Part shown: piece by piece, positions 22,377-33,370 of the stretch | Numbering within the stretch: position 1 is the stretch's first letter | How the letters are laid out: each line of letters opens with the position of its first letter | NCBI GenBank assembly: GCA_032718475.1 | Contig: JAUCBJ010007122.1 | Coordinates: 1-64,000 of the forward strand | DNA length: 64,000 nt | Source of the DNA: Nemertoderma westbladi | Taxonomy: Eukaryota; Xenacoelomorpha; Nemertodermatida; Nemertodermatidae | Reading direction: 5' to 3' | Notes under the pieces: model-generated | Databases searched by the model: none | Told to the model about the DNA's origin: nothing | The model's input: only the letters and a program-made list of their open reading frames with translations | Made by a program: the position numbers and the translations under genes

Positions 22377-23083
22377 TGTCGATGAATGGGGGCATTTACG
22401 GTAATGTCTTGAGGAATGTTAATCCCATGTTTTGCGTTGTGTTTCGTTGGGAAAAGAAATGTTAATTCTCTTCATAGTCATATAAAACGTACATTTAAAA
22501 TAGTAAGAGGTAGTAATTAACATTGAAGAAGTGCACAGCACACATTGTCAACTGAACGGCAGAAAAAGGCCTATACATACAGCAGAAGAGGTACCGGAAC
22601 TTCCAGTGCACAATTACGGTAGCAACTACAGACTAACTGAATAAGTATGGTATACTTTTACACAATTAAAGTTATACATACAGTATAAATTTTATGACAG
22701 GCATCGGACGGTAATAAAAGTTACCATTCTGCCCTAACTGAACTGACTAAGCTAAGTGAATGAATGAGGAACATCAATGGGTAATATACTGCACTGGGTT
22801 GGCCATATTACTCAGCGGATGCGTGCCCCCCATTGGCTAATAACCTAATTCTCGCCCTCCAATCTCTCTGGGAGTGTTTTCCCCTGCTACCGTCACTCTC
22901 TCTCTCCCGGAGGTGTAACCTCTGACCCCCATTGTGTGTGGCCCTCCTTTGGGGTTTGTCGTCCCCGTTCATTGGGGTGATACGAGGTTGATTGGCAATC
23001 AACCTCGTACTCCTCAATATTGCTTAAAGGCCCCGCTTGCCCAACTTTATGGGGTGGTTAGCGGAATTGGTGGTTCGCTAACA
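22377..23083 (-). repeat. BEL/Pao 5' LTR (707 bp)
   Basis: On the minus strand it starts TGTTAGCGAACC (23083) and ends CATCGACA (22377), giving TG...CA termini, followed by a primer-binding site and gag. It would hold promoter and polyadenylation signals. Its first 300 bases are relatively GC-rich and include a run of AGAGAGAGAG-type purines. A full matching 3' LTR is not present in the window: only the partial LTR at 12420-12705 and the diverged block at 6538. Confidence 0.85.
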
Positions 23084-23973
23084 GCTGTTAGATAGATAAT
23101 TTAATGCACTATAAGTCTGTGTAAAGAAATCTCCCTTAAGTTAAGTAGTTTTCGAGCTAGACGATTTCCCGCTAAGCGAGTTTGAAGGGCGAAATTTTAT
23201 TTTTGGCCCTCATTTTTTTAATAGCGTCCGCGGAGCAAAACCGATAGCATATTTGAATTCCCCGTATCGATATTGACCGTATAAAATGTACCTTAACCAA
23301 CTAAAGTGAAAAATAAAAAATTATTCGATAAAAACTATTTTTCATATTCTGGCCCTCTTTGGCCCCTATTGTCGACATATTTGTTGTACCCCCACTCGAT
23401 AGGAACGTAGCCCCAATGGTCTTCTACGAGTTTCAAAAAAGAATTAGTGGAATCGTACCCGCGTTGTCAAATTAAACATTTCGGAAATAAAATGTCGAAA
23501 AAAGACAGACAAAAACGTACAAATTTACAGCCCCTTTTTCCACCCGAAATTTTAATAAATCTCTTACCCCCATTCGATACGAAGGTAGACCCACTCCTCA
23601 TCATTGCAACCGCGTCACTTTCGTTCCCGTACGATAAATAGTAGCCGAGTTATTACGGATCCCGCAAAGTCATTTTGTCCGTTTTTTCAACTTTGACGGA
23701 CAATAGACGGAAAACAAGCCCGGAGGCGGGGTATTCCAAGAAGTGGAAACGTCTAATTTACACCCCCTCTTTCGATTCTCGGTGTCTCTGGATGCGTCAA
23801 ATAGAGGTTTTTTAAGAGTCCTAGTGAAAAAAAGACAAAAAAAAACAGACAATTGTCCGTCATGTCCGTCAAAACGATAGATTCGCTAAAAGCTCTGAAG
23901 AATCTTGTTTTTTTGCATTACGCGTCCCCCCTCGAAAAATCAAGAAAATCGTACCTCAGGAAATAGGTCGAAT

Positions 23974-23994
23974 GGGGGGGGGGGGGGGGGGGGG
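23974..23994 (+). repeat. Poly-G tract (21)
   Basis: An uninterrupted G run within the 1-kb repeat; the second copy has about 24 G at 36898-36921. Confidence 0.85.
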
Positions 23995-24051
23995 ACACCG
24001 TTTTCGCAGTAACTACGCGTCCAGTATGTAGACTGCCCTTTAGACTGCCCT

Positions 24052-24075
24052 CGCCGCCCCTTTGGAGGGGCGGCG
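24052..24075. repeat. Perfect 10-bp GC-rich hairpin
   Basis: CGCCGCCCCT (24052-24061) pairs with AGGGGCGGCG (24066-24075) around TTGG. The left arm is lost in copy 2, where GTCCTTTGGAGGGGCGGCG remains at about 36964-36982. Confidence 0.8.
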
Positions 24076-24103
24076 AATTCACCTCACTCAACGCTGCCCT
24101 TAC

Positions 24104-24650
24104 TGAATGTTTTTAAAAAATGTTTCTTCCCACCAAGGTGGGCCCCTCAATAAAGATATACTTTACGAAAGACCACGAGGTAAAGGGAAAAGCGAGGGAA
24201 GGGGTAAGGGAGGAGGAAGAAAGACACTGGTCGAGTGACAGGGAGTGGAGTACAGCTGGACTCGTTATTTTTATATTAATTTTTGTTTTAAACGACATAT
24301 TATTTTCCTCGAAGTGGATCCTTCCCCTTCATAACTCACCAAAATAAATAAACACTACTAGGTCGTTTGTACACGATATGTAGTCAACGAAACATTTCAG
24401 CTCTGAAATTATAATCGTGAATCAATAAGGAGTCTCTGTTATGATCTATATAGAATATACGGTTATTGATACCATTATACTGTAACAATGGATTCTAGAA
24501 TTCATTTATGGGTAAACCCCAGTAGATGTTGAAGTATTAAAAATTACTCCAGAACTATAGTTCGAAGTTCAGCTTTATTCATACCACTCATTGCTTAAAA
24601 GTTTTACGAACGGATGAAGTGGTAGGCATTCACCAGCGGCAGCATAGTGT
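24104..24650. other. Non-genic stretch
   Basis: No recognisable gene. It contains CCCACC-AA-GGTGGG (24129-24142) and a purine-rich stretch (24170-24250). Confidence 0.5.
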
Positions 24651-24767
24651 AAAGATGATAGAAAAATAAAGTATTGAGGGTCTTTAGCTGGTTATATTAT
24701 ATTAGATAAAGATACAATAGTAAACGTTTTCGACCTACCGGTCTGCATCAGACTATGTACTGGCAAC
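24651..24767 (-). mobile_element. Penelope-like terminal repeat fragment, copy 1
   Basis: It matches the reverse complement of 32128-32250. The shared blocks are AAAGATGATAGAAAAA, AGTATTGAGGGTCTTTAGCT, GGTTATATTATATTAG and ATAAAGATACAATAGTAAAC, then the hammerhead-like sequence. The other copy directly adjoins a Penelope GIY-YIG fragment, which is why I call both Penelope-like terminal (pLTR) pieces. Confidence 0.65.
24713..24759 (-). ncRNA. Hammerhead-ribozyme-like sequence, copy 1
   Basis: The minus strand holds the same 47 nt as 32128-32174 (plus), with no differences. Stem I, a CTGATG core, stem II GACC-GGTA-GGTC, GAAA and a short stem III AAC/GTT are present. Type-I hammerheads in Penelope-like terminal repeats are established knowledge; the extra C in the core is discussed under findings. 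Confidence 0.65.
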
Positions 24768-24830
24768 TAACAGGAAAAGGTGGGGTCTATATATATATAT
24801 ATAAGTTTTAAAGGGGAATACCTGATAGGT

Positions 24831-26532
24831 GAATCCCAGAAGTAAAGTAGAACCCTGTAATTACAGACCTGTTAGTATCTTAAGTATTGTATCTAAAATT
24901 CTAGAACTTTCTGTTTTTCTACAGCTGGAGGCACATCTTAGTAGGCTAAATCTGATCTATGAACTTCAGTCCGGTTTTCGTAAATCATATTCTACAGACA
25001 CCTGCCTTATTAACTTAACTGATACAATTAGACGTAATAACGCAAAGGGTTTATATACTGGTATGGTAATGTTGGACCTACAAAAGGCTTTCGATACTGT
25101 AGATCACGAAATTCTGCTTGTTAAGTTAGGCCTGATGGGTGTAGGTTCTATAGACTGGTTCAAGTCCTATCTGTCAGACAGAGGTCAAACTGTAGTCATT
25201 AGCAAATCGCTGTCTACTGTACAAGAGATTACCTGTGGTGTACCGCAAGGTAGTATATTAGGTCCTCTGCTTTTTGTATGCTATGTAAATGATATGATAA
25301 GTAGTATAGATCCCGATTTTAAACTCATTTTATATGCCGACGACAGTGCTCTTATTTTCTCTCATAAAGATCCTATCCATATTTCCCAAAAGTTAAGTGC
25401 AGTTCTAGAATCCTGTAATGAGTGGTTGGTTGATAATAAGCTATCCATTCACTACGGTAAAACTGAAAGTATTTTGTTTGGTTCCAAAAGAAAGTTAAAG
25501 AAGGTAACTAAGTTTGAAGTCACTAGTAATGGACATAAGATTGAAAATAAAAAGGAAGTTAAATATTTAGGCGCCACATTGGATAACTGCTTATCAGGAG
25601 AAAGTACAGTGAAAAATATTTTCTCGAAAGTTAACAGTAGGCTTAGGTTTCTATACAGAAATAAAAATAGTTTAAACACCGACTCCCGCAAGTTACTTTG
25701 CTCTTCTTTAATACAGTGTCACATGGACTATGCGTGCTCTTCTTGGTATGAAGGCTTAACCAAACAGCTTAAATGTAAATTACAAGTAGCTCAGAATAAA
25801 GTAGTACGATTTATTAAAGACTACAAACCTAGGCACCACCTAACTCCAGATGACTTTTCTGAATCAGGACTACTTAACTTAGATAGTAGAGTTAACCAGC
25901 TACGCCTTAACCATGTGCATAAAGTGTATAATGGTAAATGTCCCAATTACCTAAAACAAAAATTAAACAGAGTACGCGATACACACTCTTACAGTACCAG
26001 AGCTAGTGCTTCAAACTTCTACCTCCCGAATTGTAAATCCTTTGAATCTGATACTTTCTTTTTTAACGGCATAAAAAATTGGAACGCTCTGCCTAATGAA
26101 ATTAAAAACCTAAATAATCAACATTCTTTTAAATCTGCAGTTAAATCTCATCTCCGTGTGCAATGTAAAAATAGGTACAATAGTCCTACAGTAAGTTATT
26201 AGTTTATTAATTATTTACTATTTATACTGTAAATACGTTTTATAATAAATTGTTCTGTACATTACATCTTTATCGTTGAGTCGGGCATTGTCACGCTCTC
26301 GGTAAAGTTGTACATGTACATAGTGTAATTACGTTTTATATTGGTTTTAGGTTAGCGTAGTGTAATATTGTATTTGTAACCAAGTAACATAAAGGACCCC
26401 CTTGGAAATAAGCTGCAAAGCTTTAGGGGTAATCCTATATGTTATGTTGGACAATACCTTTATACCGGTACATTGTTTGGTGTATTTGTTATTGTTTTTA
26501 CATAATGTATAAATAAATCTATCTATCTATCT
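24831..26532 (+). pseudogene. Jockey/CR1-type LINE, 5'-truncated, with intact RT frame
   Basis: The frame 24829-26202 (457 codons) starts inside the RT (PRSKVEPCNYRPVSILSIVS), so endonuclease and ORF1 are missing; the GTG at 24829 is not a real start. RT blocks: QSGFRKSYSTDTCL, VMLDLQKAFDTVDHEI, GVPQGSILGPLLFVCYVNDM and LILYADDSALIF (ADD at about residue 169). The C-terminal domain follows to TVSY-stop at 26202. The 3' UTR ends in (ATCT)n at 26518-26532. The last 139 bases (26395 on) match 37011-37177, another 5'-truncated copy of the family. No stop or frameshift is visible in the RT, so this copy is fairly young. Confidence 0.88.
26395..26532 (+). repeat. LINE 3' end with (ATCT)n tail
   Basis: It starts GACCCCCTTGGAAATAAGCT, includes an AAGCTGCAAAGCTT short hairpin and ends in ATCT repeats. 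The same 3' end is seen at 37011-37177. Confidence 0.85.
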
Positions 26533-26910
26533 AGAAAGGTTAACGTCTATGTACTGTATAACTTAAGGTAATTGTGATAGGGAAAGTACACCGAGTTAGT
26601 TGTAAGCTGTCAATCTAAAGTACAAATATAGGGTTGCAGGTTGGGTTATAAGGTTGGGAGAAGTTGATAGGGGAATCCCAGGAGCGGTCATGTGTCTACA
26701 TACTGAATGGTATAATTGGATTAGGTAGGATACATAGGATTATGAGGTATCTACTTAAAGCGCATGGTTAGGTAGAATGCAACATAATGATAGCTGTAAT
26801 TTTTACAGAGTAAGAAATCACAAGAAACAGAAAAACCAAGACAAAAACAAAAAGGAAGGTAGGGGAAAAGCACATAAAAACCCCTGAAATTCGCTATAGA
26901 GGGCACTGTA
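26533..26910. other. Non-genic stretch between two LINEs
   Basis: No recognisable gene. It is purine-rich at 26810-26880. Confidence 0.5.
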
Positions 26911-27274
26911 TTATTATTATTATTATTATTATTACACCCATAGTCAATAATTGCACATATGAAATTTATTTCAAATAAAATAGATCATTAGATAAAAATA
27001 TATACAGTAAGTAGTGGGGGAGGAGACTAACCAGGCCCGTGCACTTATACGGTTAGCCATTCCATTATTTAAGTTAATTAATTTGTATACTAATCGTTAT
27101 AAGTACATGTAAAAGTAACTAAAAAGTATTAAATAATTAAACGTTTCCCTGATAAAAATATTTTTCTAAAAAATATTGTTAAAGATATTTTTCTACTGCC
27201 CGTACTGAAATTGATATATTAACAATAAATAGTATTATATGATAACATGAGTTATGCCAAAAATAACCCAATTA

Positions 27275-30080
27275 TTATAAAAATCTGTTAAAACTGCAGT
27301 ATTTTAAAAGGTCTACATCCCGTGCTAAAATATTACTAAAAATATTAATGTTTGGGGCTGATGCAGCATTAGAAGGTAGGTCGTTCCACATACTAACTAT
27401 CCTATTACAAAAATATTTCTGACAAATTTGTAGGCGGCAAAAATTGTGTTGCAATTTATATTGGTGACCTCTAAGACCTCTTCGTGAAGCAAAGCTAAAA
27501 AAATCATCAAAATTCATTTGCACTGCACCGGTGATTATAGAGTAAACCTGTTTTAAATCAAACACATGACGTCTAACTTCGAGTGGTTGTAAGTTTAAGT
27601 ACTCAAGTCTATCTAAATAAGGCACCATGGTTAATTTACATCTAAAAAATAATCTGCGCGTAAAATATCTCTGTACGTGTTCGATCAGATCTATATGTCC
27701 TTTGGTAAAAGGAGACCAAATTACTGTACAATATTCCAATAAGGGACGCACGTAAGATTTATAAGCACAAATTAGGGCTGCCATATTACGAGTACGAAAA
27801 CATCTAAAAATCATATTGATTACTTTAGTTGATTTCAGAGCACGCTCATGGCAATGTTTATTAAATTTAAAATCAGAAGAAATCGTAACTCCCAGATCCT
27901 TACAATCATCCTCTGCTTTAACAAGTTTACTATCTAGAAAATATTGCTGTTGAGGGTTATTGTAACCTAAATAGAGCACTATACATTTGTGTGGAGCGAT
28001 TTTCAACTGCCATTTATTAGACCATTCTGTGATTTTGTACAGGGACTGTGATATCAATAAGTGGTCGCTGGATGCCGCATATATTTTGACGTCGTCAGCA
28101 AATAGTTTACACGATAACCCTAAAGTAAAAATATCCGGTAAATCGTTAATAAAAAGCACAAATAAAATTGGACCTAGTACGCTACCTTGTATGGTGCCCG
28201 ACGTAACTGGACTATAATCCGAGAAACTACTACCAACTAAAATACGTTGTGATCTATATGCGAGAAAAGCCTTTAACCAATAAAATAAGTCACCTACTAT
28301 ACCGTAAGAAGAAAGTTTACATAAAAGTTTTTGGTGCACAACAGAATCAAAGGCTTTCGCAAAGTCTATGTAGATTACATCAACAGTGCACTTTCTATCT
28401 AATAATTTAATCCAATCCTTTGTACATTCTAATAGCTGGGTACATGTAGACTTATTTTTTAAGAAGCCATGTTGGGCCTTATTAATTAATTTGTTAGTAA
28501 ATAAGTAATCACACAAATCTTGTTTAATACACTGCTCCATAATTTTACACGCAATACAAGTCAATGAAACGGGTCTGTAGTTATATGGGTCACTCGAGTT
28601 TCCTTTTTTGTACAACGGGACAATAATAGCTGTAGACCAAATTGAAGGAAGGGCATGTGATTTAAAAGAAATATTAAAAATAACAGATAACGGTAAAAAT
28701 AAAACTGACGCTAAATTACTGAATAAAATGCACGGAAAACCGTCAGGCGTACGACTTGTTTTAGAACCTAATTTACGAATAATTGAGAAAACACGATCAA
28801 CTGAAAAATCGACTTTAGAAATATATACAGATTGCGGGACCCTCCGCGTAAATGTAGGGCAATCGTTATTATCAATATTAAAGTTGTCTGACAGAACCTT
28901 AGCGAAAATATCAGCCTTGACGGCATCATCTACAATTGTGGCACCATTAATTGAAAGAGGTGAAATTCCTTGTCTAGATTTGCACTTTAAGTTTACGTAA
29001 TTAAACAAAACATTCGCCTTTCCACTGTTTAGAATTTTATATTCTCGTAAACATTCAGATCGGAGAATTGCCTCCGACAGTTCCTTACAACAACGGTTGT
29101 AATCTGATTTACCGATCTCCGTGTGGCGCCGGCGCCAAAGTAACTTTTTCTTTCGTTGTAGTGCGCGAATGTGATGTGGGTACACCTTTTTCTTAGTGTT
29201 TAGTAGTTTGTATGGTACAAATTTATCAACACCGTCTTTAAGTACTGTTGAAAAAACGTTCCAAAATTCATCAATCGTACTGCACGAGTCAAAATTGAGG
29301 TGCCAATTAATGTTCGAAATGTAATGGGAAAATCCTACAAAATCAGCATTTTTAAAATCGTAAAAACCCAAATTGTTAACTGGAATTAAAATGTCTGGTC
29401 CTAAAGTATAAAAGTTTACTATTGAGTGGTCACTGGTTGAAAAAGTATGCCCTACTTCAACATCAGACACAATTGATTCGTCAGAAACTAAAATTATATC
29501 TAGAATATTATCCTCACGAGTGGGTCTTGTAACCAGTTGATCAAAACCATTTTCTAAAATAAATAAAGAAAACTATTCGTAGTTGTGGCTTGATGGGTAA
29601 TTAAAATCCTTCCAGTTAAAATCAGGCAGATTGAAATCACCTACCACGAGACATGGTTGGGTGACGTCGCACAGCGATGAGATACATTGCCTCAGTTTGC
29701 AGTCCAGTTCCAACTTCTCCGCTCTCTCTTCTCCGGTTTCAGAATCTGGGGTTCTGTAGGCACAAACCATACGGAAAGGAGTCGACCCGAGAAAATCGAC
29801 AGCGACCACCTCGAGTCCATCCAGGTTGTTAGGGAGAGGCACATTCACACAACGAATGTTGTTGCGCACCAGTATTGCCACCCCGCCGCCAAGAGAGGGG
29901 CGATCTTTTCGAAAAACCTGATGCTGTTTGAAACCCACCATTGAATCAGTGACCGATCCGTCCAACCAAGTCTCGGTGATAGCGAGGACGTCGTAATTAG
30001 AGGAAACGATCAAATGTTCGAGATCATGTATCTTGTTTTTCAGCGATCTAGAGTTCAGTAGACAACATTTCAGGCGCAGA
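27275..30080 (-). pseudogene. LINE ORF2: APE endonuclease and reverse transcriptase
   Basis: The endonuclease starts near 30065 (KCCLLNSRSLKNKIHDLEHL) and contains LAITETWLDGSV, GGGVAILVRNNI and VGDFNLPDFNWKDF. A TAG at 29573-29575 then stops the frame in the middle of this domain, although the same frame continues on the other side (VTRPTREDNILDIILVSD, STSDHSIVNF). The RT follows: TPDGFPCILF, NYRPVSLTCIACKIMEQCIK, AQHGFLKNKSTCTQLL, YIDFAKAFDSVVHQKL, GTIQGSVLGPILFVLFINDL and CKLFADDVKIYAAS (FADD at about residue 457 of the downstream frame). It ends FNRFL-stop at 27275. If the stop were read through, ORF2 would be about 930 residues, the normal size for this group. Confidence 0.9.
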
Positions 30081-30102
30081 TCTGTATTGCCTCCTCCCCT
30101 CT

Positions 30103-31321
30103 CTAGTTTTCCTCTTGGTCGGCAGTAGTGTTGTTTTCTTCGGTTGTCGCCTGTGCTGGAGATTTAGCGGCGGGCGTTGGCAATCTCCACTTCCTATCGC
30201 GTTTCCATTTCCCATTCTCGTCCGGGGTATACCGCCAAATAGACCCGTCTTGCCGTAAGCTGTAACTCTCCGAGTCGAGATCAGCCGCTAAGTTTAGTTG
30301 TTGCAACGTTTTCTTCCGTTCTCTAAACAGCTTCAGTTGCTCCTTAGATTGACTCGGTCTGATTTTTAGGTTTTTGATTATTTCCGGTACAGTTCCAGAA
30401 CTCTTTGCTTCTTCGAAACCCGACCGAAAGTTCCGCGCTTCGCTTTCCGAAGTGAAAGTAACTTTCACAATGCGCTCCTTATCATCGGTTTGTCGCCCCA
30501 GCCATTGAAACTCGTTTATCGAAGAAGAGTTTACATTGGATGCCACACAGACATCCTTTACCGCTTGTCTGTCGGCCGCCAGGTTCGCTGATTCAGGCAA
30601 ACGAGAGATTATCACCTCTCTTTTCAGTTTCTCTGAAGATAACGCTCTCCACGGACTCCACAACTTGTGACAGCACAATGTTATTCCGTGCCGAGTTCCG
30701 AGATCCGCGGATTCGAGCCTTCCGGCTTATCTTTTTGTTTCGTCGCGTTTCCTATTCTCCCTCGTCGTCGCTGACTTCCTCGCTCTCCTCCGCTGACAAG
30801 TCGGAGTCGCAAACTACCCCGAGATGTGCTTTAACGGAACTGATTTCCGCCACTACTGATTCGATGAGTTTCGTTTGATTTTCGACAATGAGTTTTAACT
30901 CGTTTACAGTTGATCGATTGCTCGTCGCCTCCTCCTCTGCCGCAGTGACCACTTGAATGAAGGTTGCACACTTGCTGCAAAACCATTTAAATTGGCTGTA
31001 CCTGTTAAACTTTTCGAGTAATTCAGAAACAAGTTTATACGACGGAAGTGAAATGTTCTCACATTTGGCGTGGAACCAAACCTTACAACCGTCACATGTA
31101 ATACCGTTGTCTTGATCCTGTACCAGGAAGGAACATCGTCCGCAATTATATGTGCTTAGCTCGGCTACGCTGCCGGCACGTGTACCGGGTTGCGCAGATT
31201 TGTGGACTATGCCGCCACCAGCCGCTCTAGGAGAAGTTGTTGGCGTTGCAAGTCGAGCAGAATTTTGAGGAGGAACAGTAGGTTGGCGAATAGTTTCTTT
31301 GGGTCGGCGCGTTGTCGCCAT
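30103..31321 (-). pseudogene. LINE ORF1 with PHD finger
   Basis: It starts ATG at 31321. A Cys/His cluster fits a PHD finger: C60-x2-C63, C76-x2-C79, H84-x2-C87 and C115-x2-C118, with VWFHAKC. This is followed by an acidic region (ESEEVSDDEGE) and a basic segment. A TAG at 30752-30754 breaks the frame, and an extra base near 30640 shifts it; after that an RNA-binding-like domain reads REVIISRLPESANLAADR, FQWLGRQTDDKERIVKVTF and RERKKTLQQLNLAADLDSES. The frame ends at 30103, about 20 bases before ORF2. PHD-bearing ORF1 proteins are known from CR1-group LINEs, where they are thought to bind RNA or chromatin. Confidence 0.88.
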
Positions 31322-31511
31322 TCCCGGTAAAACAGTTCAACAGTTGTTTGTGATATTTAAAACAAACCAAATTTAAAAATTCCGTACGGTGGAGGTATAT
31401 TTACTGGCAGGCTGGTATCGGTACCGGTTTGTTAGTCTGCAGTCTCACTCGCAGTCTGCAGTCTGCAGTGTAGTTGTGTAAGATAAGGGTGTATTATATA
31501 AAACGTTGGGT

Positions 31512-32127
31512 TTAGATTGCTGGTCTTGCTACGTTAAGTGGGGGGTTGTATGTATAGATTAGGTTAGCTTCCGTCGCTAGTAGTTCGGGTATGTTTGTGA
31601 ATTGTTTTATGGTTGCGGTGCGTAGATTTTCTAAACCACAACTGTATATGTGCCAAGCTAGGAGTATGTCTTCGTGTGTTTTTCCGTCATTGGCTTGTGA
31701 GGGGTAGTGTCGTATGTTGTTGCGGTGTCCATTAAAGCGTTCGTGAAGTTTCTGTCTCGTTTGGCCTATGGTAGTATAGAGTAGGGTGGCAGTGGCACCA
31801 GGCCAAGTAACATACAGTGTGGGACTTACATATAGTGTCCTTTTATCTTTTCACCCCATGGTGTCTGTTGTATGTTAGTGATAGTTTTGCATGTAAGGCA
31901 GCGGCTAGAGTTACATGGCTCATTAGTGGTGTTATTTGTGTGTGTTTGCGATTGAGTTTTATTTTTGGTTAGTATTTGTCCTAGTGATGTGGGGTTCTTC
32001 GTGACTACATTAATGTTGATGTCAAGGTCGTAGTTTTTGGAGTATCTACGTACAGTATTTTGGAATATGCCCTTCATCTGTTGGTTAGTGGATAGGTAAA
32101 ATGTGGGTTTCGAGTTAGTGTCTTTAG
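31512..32127 (-). pseudogene. Penelope-like element C-terminus with GIY-YIG endonuclease
   Basis: The minus strand shows the C-terminal part of a Penelope-like retroelement. First comes KPTFYLSTNQQMKGIFQNTV and NPTSLGQILTKNK, then the Cys-rich linker CNSSRCLTCKTI and EKIKGHY. After a shift, CKSHTVCYLAWCHCH follows, and after another shift the endonuclease core TTIGQTRQKLHERFNGHRNN with HEDILLAWHIY and ATEANLIYTYNPPLN, ending ARPAI-stop at 31512-31514. The RT domain is absent, so only the 3' portion remains. Two frameshifts make it inactive. The GIY-YIG nuclease would nick the target DNA for primed reverse transcription. A terminal-repeat piece lies directly upstream but in inverted orientation. 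Confidence 0.85.
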
Positions 32128-32174
32128 TACATAGTCTGATGCAGACCGGTAGGTCGAAAACGTTTACTATTGTA
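32128..32174 (+). ncRNA. Hammerhead-ribozyme-like sequence, copy 2
   Basis: Stem I is TACATAGT (32128-32135) with ACTAT-T-GTA (32166-32174), 8 bp with one bulged T. The core is CTGATG, then C-A, then stem II GACC-GGTA-GGTC, then GAAA. Stem III would be the self-complementary AAC/GTT, with T32165 as the cleavage nucleotide. The difference from the canonical CUGANGA core is one inserted C before the last A. The tiny stem III fits the dimeric type-I hammerheads known from Penelope-like elements. Confidence 0.65.
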
Positions 32175-32250
32175 TCTTTATCTAATATAATATAACCAGC
32201 TAAAGACCCTCAATACTTAATAACCCTCAATAATTTTTTCTATCATCTTT
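32128..32250 (+). mobile_element. Penelope-like terminal repeat fragment, copy 2 (inverted)
   Basis: The reverse complement matches 24651-24760, with a short extra duplication of ACTTAATAACCCTCAATA-type sequence at 32213-32235. It joins the GIY-YIG coding piece head-on; inverted terminal-repeat arrangements are known for Penelope-like elements. Confidence 0.65.
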
Positions 32251-32755
32251 ATAAAAGTTTTACAGGATAATATTGTTAATCTGACTTAAGTTATTTAGGT
32301 TGAACAAAGTCTAGACGGTCAGGGCCCCAACCGCAGGTTATCGTGTTCGGAGAACCCGAATCCGTGCTCGGCCACGGTACTAGCATTGCGCAGGCCTTTA
32401 TAGATTGGCCGGAATTTCTGGGAGAAGCTTTTCTCAGAAACTAAGCGAAAACCAACAATAGGATGTTCCTAGCCCCCCCCCCCCCCCCCAAAATTTATCC
32501 AGAAGACTTTTTCCCATATACATTACATTTCAAAAGTCTACGGTTCTCCGTCTAGGGCCAATTTGAGTCAAAAAGTCAGCCTCCCTAGCAACCTCGTTGC
32601 TATGGAGCTACAGCCAAAACGGCTAATGCTACGGAGTTGGGACCGGCGCCAATCAATAGGCAGCATATGGGTTTACCTTCACAACTTCGAGTTTGAAGTT
32701 GCCCGATCATGATCTGTTTTGATCAGCAATCGGACACTCAAGGCTTGCTCCAATC

Positions 32756-33370
32756 GAAAAACTTAACATTACAAAAAGATTCAGCAACCCCACATTAGTC
32801 ATGATTCCCGTTAAAAGATTTTAAAAAAAGTGAATTCTTCCTTATCAAAACACAAGATCATGATCGCGCAAAGATCGGACTTCGTAAAATCGTAACTAAG
32901 CATTTTGGATATAAACAATTACTGTAGGAAACGTTCAGAACACCACCCTGAGTCAAAAAATTGGCTCGATCGGACAACCGGTTCTCGAAATCTGATACCT
33001 GATCATTAAAGATCGTGTTTTTCGGTTTTTTCAACTTTTCTCGAAAACTTTGTTTGAGACCCCCGATTTTTTTTTTACTAATCGACTTCTATTAATAAGG
33101 GGCAACGTTTGGGCATTTCGAAATTTTCAAAAAGCGATTTGATCACGCCATGATCAGGAAAGATCATGTTTTCGGTTTTATTTCGAAGACCAAGTCCTGT
33201 GAGTTCACCGTATGAAAAAACTTAACATTACAAAAAGATTCCTCACCCTCGAATTAGGGGGGGTAGCCAAAATTTGACCATAAAAAAGTTCAATTCTAGG
33301 GGGTCAAAAGATCATGATCGCGAAATGATCAGTTTTTTCGAAATTACTTCTAAGTATTTTGGGGCAAAAC
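32756..33370 (+). repeat. Two diverged units of ~460 bp
   Basis: AAAACTTAACATTACAAAAA occurs at about 32757 and 33217, in both cases followed by GATTC and later by AAGATCATGATCGCG (about 32866 and 33309), then AAATTAC/AAATCGTAACTAAG and ATTTTGG. This indicates an old tandem duplication. Confidence 0.6.

Larger units (their letters stand above)
23084..24103 (+). repeat. Unknown ~1-kb interspersed repeat, copy 1
   Basis: It is a close copy of 36003-37010 in the same orientation, starting GCTGTTAGATAG and ending near CTCACTCAACG. It contains a 64-codon frame (23447-23641) that is also open in the other copy, but the DNA itself is highly similar so this is weak evidence for a protein. A poly-G run (23974-23994) and a GC-rich hairpin (24052-24075) lie near its right end. 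It begins exactly at the outer edge of the BEL LTR. I do not recognise the family. Confidence 0.85.
26911..31390 (-). mobile_element. Nearly full-length CR1/Jockey-type LINE
   Basis: On the minus strand the order is ORF1 (31321-30103), ORF2 with endonuclease and RT (about 30080-27275), a 3' UTR (27274-26935) and a 3' (AAT)n microsatellite tail (26911-26934). The 5' end is not exactly defined. Only two stops and one frameshift are seen over about 4 kb of coding sequence, so the insertion is recent on an evolutionary scale. Confidence 0.85.
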
